Positions 1 to 5,420 of a stretch of DNA of 5,420 bases are shown here, piece by piece. Below the pieces are notes generated by a model, which did not search any database, was not told the origin of the DNA, and saw only the letters and a program-made list of their open reading frames with translations. The stretch comes from Rhodospirillaceae bacterium (GTDB lineage Bacteria > Pseudomonadota > Alphaproteobacteria > Rhodospirillales > 2-02-FULL-58-16), in the NCBI GenBank assembly GCA_013349695.1, contig DUZD01000128.1:1-5420 (forward strand). Direction: 5' to 3'. How positions within the stretch are numbered: the first letter of the stretch is position 1; every line of letters starts with the position of its first letter. The position numbers and the translations under genes were made by a program.

Positions 1-1097
1 GTGCCGAAAAGGGATATGGGCAGGCCCATGGCCACCCAGAACGAAAACCGGAAGCTGAAGAAAAGCCACATGGTCAGGAAGACCAGGACCAGCCCCTTGA
101 CGCCGTTCCTGACCAGCATCCCCAAGCGGTCGCGGACAATGGAAGAGACGTTTTTGGTCAGCCTGAACTCGACCCCCCTGGGCGCCGTCCGGCGTTCCTC
201 GCCGATGAACCTTTTCACCGCGTCGACGACGACGAGCGTGTCTTCGGAACGGGTCTTGATGATTTCGAGAATGGCGGCGCGGCGGCCGTTGAAAACGATC
301 TTGTCCTCGTCCAGTTCGAAACGGTCGGTGATGGCCGCGATGTCGCCCAGCAGTATCTCGGCGCCGCTCTCCCCGGAGACCACGATCAGGTCGCGGAAGG
401 CCTCGGCGCTGCGGCGTTCGTCCATGAAACGGATCAGCACTTCCTGGGACGAGCTTTCGATGACGCCGGCGGGAAGGTTGACGCTCTGGCGCCCGATCAC
501 GTCGGCGATCCCGGACACGCTGAGCCCGTACTGGCGCAGCGTCAGGGCCGGGATCTCTATGCGGATCTGATGGTCTGAAAAGCCCTTGACGACCACCTGG
601 GAAATCTCGGGCACCCTCAGCAGCTTGTCCTTGAGCTGCTCGGCATAGGCCTTGAGATCGGGCGGCGACATCGGTCCGGTGACGGCGATGGCGACAACGA
701 AATCGGTGCGCCCCAGTTGGGTGACGACCGGGGTTTCCACCTGTAGGGGCCAGGTGCCGATGGCCTCGGCCTCGTTCTTGATATCGTTGTGGAAGTTATT
801 GAAATCGGCGCCGTCCTCCATCAAGACGGTCGCCGTCCCCAGGCCTTCCCGGGCCTCGCAGCGGATTTCGCTGACATTGTTGACGCCGTCGATGGCGTCC
901 TCGATCCGTTCGCAGATGGCGCTTTCGACCTCGGTGGCGCTGGCGCCGGGATAGGCAACGCGAACCCGCACTTCATCGGGTGGGATGTCGGGAAAGGTTT
1001 CGCGCTTGACGTTGGGAAAGGAATAAAGCCCGACGACGACGAAGGCGATCATCAACAGGTTCGCCGCCGTCGGATGGGAGGCGAAATAGCGGATCAT
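1..1097 (-). CDS. RND efflux transporter permease subunit (AcrB-like), N-terminal part, cut by window edge
   Basis: Inner-membrane permease of a resistance-nodulation-division pump, expected to use proton influx to drive export through a tripartite complex. Translating the minus strand from the ATG at 1097 gives 365 uninterrupted codons and then runs off the window; a full AcrB-family protein is about 1,000-1,050 aa, so roughly the first third is present. Visible features are MIRYFASHPT followed by a first membrane helix at about residues 10-28, the RND-like segment ETFPDIPP at 33-40, AYPGASATEVE at 48-58 (compare YPGA in AcrB), a periplasmic porter region to about 330, YGLSVSGIADVIGRQ at about 190-204, and a second hydrophobic helix at about 331-350 (GVKGLVLVFLTMWLFFSF), followed by the start of TM3. 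The proton-relay aspartates of TM4 lie outside the window. The start overlaps the adaptor stop as ATGA, and GGAG lies 9 bases upstream, so translational coupling is likely. The family is clear, but substrate and subfamily (multidrug or other) are not determined. Confidence 0.93.
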   Translation of the reverse strand, partial: MIRYFASHPTAANLLMIAFVVVGLYSFPNVKRETFPDIPPDEVRVRVAYPGASATEVESAICERIEDAIDGVNNVSEIRCEAREGLGTATVLMEDGADFNNFHNDIKNEAEAIGTWPLQVETPVVTQLGRTDFVVAIAVTGPMSPPDLKAYAEQLKDKLLRVPEISQVVVKGFSDHQIRIEIPALTLRQYGLSVSGIADVIGRQSVNLPAGVIESSSQEVLIRFMDERRSAEAFRDLIVVSGESGAEILLGDIAAITDRFELDEDKIVFNGRRAAILEIIKTRSEDTLVVVDAVKRFIGEERRTAPRGVEFRLTKNVSSIVRDRLGMLVRNGVKGLVLVFLTMWLFFSFRFSFWVAMGLPISLFG

Positions 1098-2479
1098 CTG
1101 ACCGAGCTCCGCCCCTCCGCCTCGTCGATCAGGGCGCGGGCCGCCGCCTCGTCGAGGACGGGAGCGAGCTTCATTCCGTCCACCGCCGGGATCAGGTCCG
1201 AGATCACAATCCGCTCGCCGGCGGCGAGACCGCTTTCCATGTTGGCGAAATTGGTCTGCTTGAAAGCGATCCCGACCTTCCGCTTTTCCAGGCGGTCTTC
1301 GCCGTTGACGATGTAGACCCGGCCCGAATGCAGGGCGGAGCGGGGGATCACCACTTGGTTCGGGCGCGGCCTGCCGGCGAGTTCCACCTCGACGAACATG
1401 TTCTTGGCCAGCGGCAGGCGGACGCCGTGAACAACATGCCGATAGGGGTCGTCGACAGCGACAATGACGCCGACGGTCCTGGTCTTGGGATCGATGGTGT
1501 CGCTGATGCGGGTGAAGCGGGCCTTCCATTCCGCGTTGATGTTGCCGGAGCGGAGCCGGACCACCGCCGAAAACCCCAGCAGCTCCGGCAGGTTATCCAT
1601 CAAGGTTCCCATATGGGCCGGGATATCGCCCGCCGACGACATCAGGTTGTTCAGCCCGCCGATGGGGACCTGGGCCGAAACCTCGGAAACGCCGATGCCG
1701 TCGGCGACGGCCAGCACCTTGCCCTGGGCGGCGTATTGGGTCATTTCCACGTTGACTTCGGAAATCCGGCTGTCGAAGGGGGCGGTGATCGTCGTCCGCG
1801 CAAGGTCGAGACGCGCCTTGCCCAATTGCGCTTGGTAAAGGGCAAGTTCCGCTTCCAGGGCATGACGCTCGGCGGGGATCAGGTTGAGGGTGTTCTTCAG
1901 GGACTGGACCGACTGCCGGCCGACCAGGACGTTCCTTTCCTCGTTGTCGACGGCGGCCTGGGAAACGGCCTTGCGGTTCAGCAGCTGGTTCTTGCGCTCC
2001 AGGTTCTTGCGGAGGAGTTCGAGGCTGCGTTCCTCTATCTTCAGCAAGGACCTGGTATTGGCCTCCTTGACCTTGAGTTCCGCCAACTGGGCCTCGACCT
2101 GGCGGCTGTTGGCCTCGGTCTGGGCCACGGCCAGTTCGTACTGTCTTGGGTCAATACGCAAAAGCACCGCGCCCTTGGCCAGGATGGCGCCTTTCTTGAG
2201 CTGGGGATGGGTCCAGACGACCTGGCCGCCGACCTCGGCGACGGCCTCCCAGACAGTGCCCGGCTGAACGATGCCGTATCCCAAAGCCCTGGGCACCAGG
2301 GTCACTTCGGGGACGGCGATCACTCTCACCGTGACAGCGGCCTCGACGGCGGGGGAACGCTCCGGCCCGCCGCGGCCGCCGACGGCGAAGGCAAGGACCA
2401 AGCCCCCTAGAACAACCGGGGGGATGAAAAGCAGCCTTTTCCCGTATGTCCTGATGAAATCGCCCATCTCCCTTTTCAC
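1094..2479 (-). CDS. RND efflux periplasmic adaptor subunit (membrane fusion protein, HlyD/AcrA-like)
   Basis: Periplasmic adaptor that couples an RND permease to an outer-membrane channel. The 461-aa protein has a short cytoplasmic N-terminus and one membrane anchor at about residues 17-33 (LFIPPVVLGGLVLAFAV) without a lipobox cysteine, so it is probably held by an uncleaved signal anchor. The first lipoyl half lies at about 76-110 (AVAEVGGQVVWTHPQLKKGA, LLRIDP). A long alpha-helical hairpin, rich in Gln, Glu, Leu and Lys, follows at about 113-225. The second lipoyl half is at about 226-260 (LARTTITAPFDSRISEVNV). A beta-barrel (about 261-370, with TIDPKTRTVGVIVAVDD) and a membrane-proximal domain (about 371-440, VVIPRSALHSGRVYIV) complete the order expected of the family. 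Its length is slightly above AcrA (about 400). It starts 27 bases after the secA stop and its TGA overlaps the permease ATG. The start is uncertain: GTG at 2479 gives the full frame, while an in-frame ATG at 2467 would give 457 aa. Confidence 0.93.
   Translation of the reverse strand: MKREMGDFIRTYGKRLLFIPPVVLGGLVLAFAVGGRGGPERSPAVEAAVTVRVIAVPEVTLVPRALGYGIVQPGTVWEAVAEVGGQVVWTHPQLKKGAILAKGAVLLRIDPRQYELAVAQTEANSRQVEAQLAELKVKEANTRSLLKIEERSLELLRKNLERKNQLLNRKAVSQAAVDNEERNVLVGRQSVQSLKNTLNLIPAERHALEAELALYQAQLGKARLDLARTTITAPFDSRISEVNVEMTQYAAQGKVLAVADGIGVSEVSAQVPIGGLNNLMSSAGDIPAHMGTLMDNLPELLGFSAVVRLRSGNINAEWKARFTRISDTIDPKTRTVGVIVAVDDPYRHVVHGVRLPLAKNMFVEVELAGRPRPNQVVIPRSALHSGRVYIVNGEDRLEKRKVGIAFKQTNFANMESGLAAGERIVISDLIPAVDGMKLAPVLDEAAARALIDEAEGRSSVR
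1107..1110 (-). promoter_or_regulatory. Shine-Dalgarno site of the RND permease, inside the adaptor gene
   Basis: The minus strand reads GGAG, then nine bases, then ATG at 1097. The site lies inside the last codons of the adaptor gene and supports choosing this ATG, whose last base overlaps the adaptor TGA stop (ATGA at 1097-1094). Spacing is slightly long but workable. Confidence 0.5.
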
Positions 2480-2506
2480 CGGTTGAGCGTTGGCGGCCGC
2501 CCCGCC

Positions 2507-5227
2507 CTACGCCACCCTGCCGTGGCAGCGCTTGTATTTCTTGCCCGAACCGCAGGGGCACTTGGCGTTGCGGGAAACCCGGCCCCAGGTGGCCGGATTG
2601 CCGGGATCGACGACCGTCGCCGCCCGGCGCCGCCGCAACGGCACCACCGAGCCCGCCTCGTCCGCCGGCATGGGAGGTTCGCCCGCTTCCCGAAACGCCG
2701 GGTCATCGCGGGTCTCCATCATCCTCTGCGGGTTGCGCTGGAACAACATCTCCTCCTCCGGCATCATTTCCAGCTCAACGTGGGAGAGGATCTGGGTGAT
2801 GCGTTCGCGGAGGATTTCCAACATGGTCTCGAACAGACCGAAAGCCTCGCGTTTGTATTCGTTCAAGGGATCGCGCTGGCCGTAGGCGCGCAGCCCGATG
2901 CCTTGGCGCAGGTGGTCGAGAGTCAGCAAGTGCTCCTTCCACACCTGATCGAGAAGCTGCAGGAGCAAGTTTTTCTCCACCGCCTGGATGACCTCGGGAC
3001 CGTAAGCGGCGGTTTTTTCCGCCATCATCCGGTCGGTGGATTCGATCAGGCGCTCGCGGATCTCGGTATCGGCGATGCCTTCCTCCTTGACCCAGTCGGA
3101 GATGGGCAGGTCCTGGCCCAAGACCCTCAACACCTCCTCGTGCAGGGCGCCGGTGTTCCATTGCTCGGAATAGGATTTCTCGGGAATGCAGCGGGCGACC
3201 ATTTCGTTGATGACCTCGAAGCGCATATCGGCCAAGTCATCGGATACATTCTCGGCGGACATCAAATCCTTGCGCTGTTCATAGATCACCTTGCGCTGGT
3301 CGTTCATGACGTTATCGAATTTCAGGAGGTTCTTTCTGATCTCGAAGTTTCTCGCCTCGACCTTTTGCTGGGCCTTTTCCAGGGCCTTGTTGACCCAGGG
3401 GTGGACGATGGCCTCGCCATCCTCCAAGCCCAGTTTCTGCAACATGGAATCGATACGCTCGGAGCCGAATATGCGCATCAGGTCGTCTTCCAGGGAAAGA
3501 TAGAACTTGGACGCTCCGGGATCGCCCTGGCGTCCCGAGCGGCCGCGCAATTGGTTGTCGATGCGGCGGCTCTCGTGACGTTCGGTGCCGATGATCATGA
3601 CGCCGCCGGCCTCGATCACCACCGCTTTCTTGGCTTCCACATCGGCGAGGATGCGCTTCGTGCCCGCCTTGTCGCCGGGATCGTTGAGTTCCTGATCGAC
3701 GCGCATATCGGCGTTGCCGCCGAGCTGGATATCGGTGCCGCGGCCGGCCATGTTGGTGGCGATGGTCACCGTTCCCGGCGTCCCCGCCTGAGCGATGATC
3801 AAAGCCTCCTGTCCATGATAGCGAGCGTTCAACACTTGGTGGCCGACCTTTTTCTTCTTCAGCAAGCGAGACAAATGCTCGGATTTTTCGATGCTGACGG
3901 TGCCGACCAGGACCGGTTGTTTGCGTTTGCGGCAGATGATGATCTGCTCAATGATGGCCTCGTCCTTTTCCCGCGTCGTCCGGTAGACCTCGTCGTCCAC
4001 GTCGTCGCGGACGCAAGGCAGGTTGGTGGGAATTTCCACCACTTCGAGTTTGTAGATTTCCGAGAACTCGCCGGCTTCGGTCATCGCCGTGCCGGTCATG
4101 CCGGCAAGTTTCGGATAGAGCCGGAAATAATTTTGAAAGGTGATCGAGGCGAGAGTCTGGTTCTCGTTCTGGATGTGGACGTCTTCCTTGGCTTCCAGCG
4201 CCTGGTGCAGGCCCTCGGAAAAGCGCCTTCCTTCCATCATCCGGCCGGTGAACTCGTCGATAATGATGACCTTGTCGTCCTTGACGATGTAATCGGTATC
4301 GCGGGAGTAGAGCATATGGGCGCGCAATGCCTGATTGGCGTGATGGACCAGCAAAATATTGTTCAGGTCATAGAGGTTGCCGCCGGTCAGCAATCCGGTT
4401 TCCTTAAGCAGGACCTCCAGCTTGTCGGTGCCGGCCTCGGTGAAGGTGGCGGCGCGAAGCTTTTCGTCTTTTTCGTAATCCTCGGGCGTCAATTTGGGGA
4501 TGATCTTGTCGATGGCGTTGTAAAGTTCGGACGAATCCTCGGCCTGGCCGGAGATGATCAGCGGCGTACGCGCTTCGTCAATGAGAATAGAGTCCACTTC
4601 GTCGACGATGGCGTATGAGAAGCGCCGCTGGACCATCTCTTCGAGACTGAACTTCATGTTGTCGCGCAGATAGTCGAAGCCCAGTTCGTTGTTGGTCCCG
4701 TAGGTCACGTCGGCGGCATAAGCCTCCTGGCGTTCGGCGTCATTGAGACCGTGGACGATGAAGCCGACGCTGATCCCGAGAAACTGGTAGATTTTGCCCA
4801 TCCAATCGGCGTCGCGCTGGGCCAGGTAGTCGTTGACCGTGACCACATGCACACCCTCGCTTTTCAGCGCGTTGAGGTAGACAGGCAGGGTCGCCGCCAG
4901 GGTCTTGCCCTCGCCGGTTTTCATCTCGGCGATCATGCCCTTGTACAGCACGATTCCGCCCATGAGCTGAACGTCGAAAGGGCGTTGCCCGAGGGCTCGT
5001 TTCGAGGCCTCGCGAACGGTGGCGAAGGCATCGACCAGAAGATCGTCCAATTCCTCGCCGGCTTGCAGCCGCCCCTTTAGCCAGGGCGTACGCGCCGCCA
5101 GGTCCTCGTCGCTCAGCCCTTCCAGTCCGGCTTCCAGGGCGTTGATGGCGGCAACGTCCTTTTGCAGAGTTTTCAGGTAGCGCTCATTGGCGGAACCGAA
5201 CACTCGCTTGGCGATGGCGCCGAACAT
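2507..5227 (-). CDS. secA: Protein translocase subunit SecA (preprotein translocase ATPase)
   Basis: ATP-driven motor that pushes unfolded preproteins through the SecYEG channel at the inner membrane. The complete 906-aa protein is close to the 901 aa of E. coli SecA. NBD1 contains Walker A MKTGEGKT (102-109), GTNNELGFDYLRDN (177-190) and the DEAD-type Walker B DEVD (209-212) in VDEVDSILIDEARTPLIISG. The preprotein crosslinking domain spans about 221-370, with IIIDEFTGRMMEGRRFSEGL at 321-340. GMTGTA (376-381) returns to NBD1. NBD2 carries TNMAGRGTDIQLGG (491-504) and the arginine-finger motif RGRSGRQGDPG (561-571). The helical scaffold and two-helix finger follow at about 611-820, with LRAYGQRDP at 779-787 matching the finger-tip region. 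After a variable charged linker (about 830-885), the protein ends in a zinc-binding SEC-C tail with C890, C892, C901 and H902 (C-x-C-x8-C-H), which in the family binds SecB and phospholipid. All ATPase motifs are intact. The ATG at 5227 is supported by GAGGA six bases upstream and by the typical N-terminus MFGAIAKRVFGSANER. Confidence 0.99.
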   Translation of the reverse strand: MFGAIAKRVFGSANERYLKTLQKDVAAINALEAGLEGLSDEDLAARTPWLKGRLQAGEELDDLLVDAFATVREASKRALGQRPFDVQLMGGIVLYKGMIAEMKTGEGKTLAATLPVYLNALKSEGVHVVTVNDYLAQRDADWMGKIYQFLGISVGFIVHGLNDAERQEAYAADVTYGTNNELGFDYLRDNMKFSLEEMVQRRFSYAIVDEVDSILIDEARTPLIISGQAEDSSELYNAIDKIIPKLTPEDYEKDEKLRAATFTEAGTDKLEVLLKETGLLTGGNLYDLNNILLVHHANQALRAHMLYSRDTDYIVKDDKVIIIDEFTGRMMEGRRFSEGLHQALEAKEDVHIQNENQTLASITFQNYFRLYPKLAGMTGTAMTEAGEFSEIYKLEVVEIPTNLPCVRDDVDDEVYRTTREKDEAIIEQIIICRKRKQPVLVGTVSIEKSEHLSRLLKKKKVGHQVLNARYHGQEALIIAQAGTPGTVTIATNMAGRGTDIQLGGNADMRVDQELNDPGDKAGTKRILADVEAKKAVVIEAGGVMIIGTERHESRRIDNQLRGRSGRQGDPGASKFYLSLEDDLMRIFGSERIDSMLQKLGLEDGEAIVHPWVNKALEKAQQKVEARNFEIRKNLLKFDNVMNDQRKVIYEQRKDLMSAENVSDDLADMRFEVINEMVARCIPEKSYSEQWNTGALHEEVLRVLGQDLPISDWVKEEGIADTEIRERLIESTDRMMAEKTAAYGPEVIQAVEKNLLLQLLDQVWKEHLLTLDHLRQGIGLRAYGQRDPLNEYKREAFGLFETMLEILRERITQILSHVELEMMPEEEMLFQRNPQRMMETRDDPAFREAGEPPMPADEAGSVVPLRRRRAATVVDPGNPATWGRVSRNAKCPCGSGKKYKRCHGRVA

Positions 5228-5233
5228 GAATTT

Positions 5234-5238
5234 TCCTC
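5234..5238 (-). promoter_or_regulatory. Shine-Dalgarno site of secA
   Basis: The minus strand reads GAGGA, six bases (AAATTC) and then ATG at 5227. Motif strength and spacing are both good, and together with the N-terminal protein sequence they fix the secA start. Confidence 0.8.
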
Positions 5239-5268
5239 GCCAAGAACTTAAAGGGTACGGAGGGCCGG

Positions 5269-5287
5269 CCGGTCACTTCCCAACCGG
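5269..5287 (-). repeat. Short inverted repeat in the secA leader
   Basis: The minus strand reads CCGGT, a 9-base loop (TGGGAAGTG), then ACCGG, a perfect 5-bp stem. It begins at about the predicted transcription start. The palindrome GGCCGGCC overlaps its downstream arm and could compete for pairing. There is no U-tract, so it is not an intrinsic terminator. It could be an operator half-site pair, an mRNA hairpin, or chance in GC-rich DNA. Confidence 0.3.
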
Positions 5288-5292
5288 GGCAA

Positions 5293-5321
5293 GAAATAGT
5301 AGTCCGCAAAGGCGCTGTCAA
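5293..5321 (-). promoter_or_regulatory. Candidate sigma70-type promoter for secA (and possibly the efflux genes)
   Basis: On the minus strand there is an exact -35 consensus TTGACA (5321-5316), a 17-base spacer, and a -10-like TATTTC (5298-5293) that matches TATAAT at its first three positions. An overlapping TACTAT matches better, but its spacer would be only 14 bases. The expected transcript start is near 5286, giving a leader of about 59 bases before the secA ATG. The site is the strongest promoter-like match in the intergenic region and correctly placed for secA. The weak -10 keeps confidence moderate. Confidence 0.5.
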
Positions 5322-5349
5322 CGATCAGACCGACTTTCAAGCCAGACTC

Positions 5350-5420
5350 CTAGTCACCCAGCTCGTCTTCGTCGCTGGACGGGAAAAGGCGGGCGACGAA
5401 GCCGAGATCGCCGCGCTTAT
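5350..5420 (-). CDS. C-terminal end of an unidentified protein, cut by window edge
   Basis: An open minus-strand frame enters from the right edge and gives 22 codons before a TAG at 5352-5350. The residues read KRGDLGFVARLF and then PSSDEDELGD, an acidic, probably disordered C-terminal tail. Third positions are G or C in 18 of 22 codons, like the secA gene next door, and this bias fades immediately past the stop, which supports a real coding end. The family is not recognised and too little is present to name one. The antisense plus-strand frame here is also open to the edge, but it has no ATG, GTG or TTG start and loses codon bias upstream, so the minus-strand reading is preferred. The gap to secA is 122 bases with its own promoter-like site, so it is probably a separate transcription unit. 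Confidence 0.5.
   Translation of the reverse strand, partial: KRGDLGFVARLFPSSDEDELGD

Noticed and set aside
1..570. A 189-codon plus-strand open frame at the left edge
   Set aside because: It is antisense to the RND permease and Ser/Arg-rich, whereas the minus-strand translation across the same bases matches RND motifs and membrane helices without interruption.
1328..2410. A 360-codon open frame on the plus strand, antisense to the adaptor gene
   Set aside because: It is a shadow of the adaptor coding sequence, Gly/Asp/Leu-rich with no domain pattern.
2492..2501. Palindrome GGCGGCCGCC between secA and the adaptor, considered as a terminator
   Set aside because: There is no loop between the arms and no T-tract on the minus strand; it is a common sequence in GC-rich DNA.
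2483..4618. A 711-codon open frame on the plus strand, antisense to secA
   Set aside because: It lies wholly opposite a fully conserved secA, its translation shows no recognisable family, and its His/Asp/Leu/Val-rich composition is what the antisense of GC-biased codons produces. Its start also falls in the secA-adaptor gap without a ribosome site.
5230..5420. A plus-strand frame open from 5230 to the right edge, which could be a gene divergent from secA
   Set aside because: It contains no ATG, GTG or TTG start, and codon bias is poor over most of its length and only good where it is antisense to the minus-strand C-terminus.

Overview
The window is GC-rich and bacterial. It is almost completely filled by genes on the minus strand, so transcription runs from high to low coordinates. 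The protein sequences fit a Gram-negative proteobacterium. The SecA wording (for example KKAVVIEAGG, FDNVMNDQRKVIYEQR and the zinc tail CPCGSGKKYKRCHG) and the strong C/G third-position codon bias most resemble Alphaproteobacteria, perhaps Rhodospirillales. This placement is inference from sequence style, with no database search.

Layout in transcription order: (1) at 5350-5420, the last 22 codons of an unidentified gene with an acidic C-terminus; (2) at 5228-5349, a 122-base intergenic region with a good sigma70-type promoter (exact TTGACA), a short inverted repeat and a Shine-Dalgarno site; (3) at 5227-2507, a complete secA (906 aa), the ATPase motor of the general secretory pathway; (4) after a 27-base gap without a visible terminator, an RND-type periplasmic adaptor (membrane fusion protein, 461 aa, 2479-1094); (5) overlapping its stop codon by ATGA, the first 365 codons of an RND (AcrB-like) inner-membrane efflux permease, which runs off the window at base 1.

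The adaptor and permease form a textbook pair: the permease uses the proton gradient to expel substrate and the adaptor links it to an outer-membrane channel, which is not in this window. Their substrate cannot be read from the sequence. The tight packing suggests the efflux pair may be transcribed at least partly by read-through from secA. This linkage is the most notable contextual feature. I see no mobile element, CRISPR array, RNA gene or clearly novel system. The long plus-strand open frames are antisense shadows of the GC-biased minus-strand genes.
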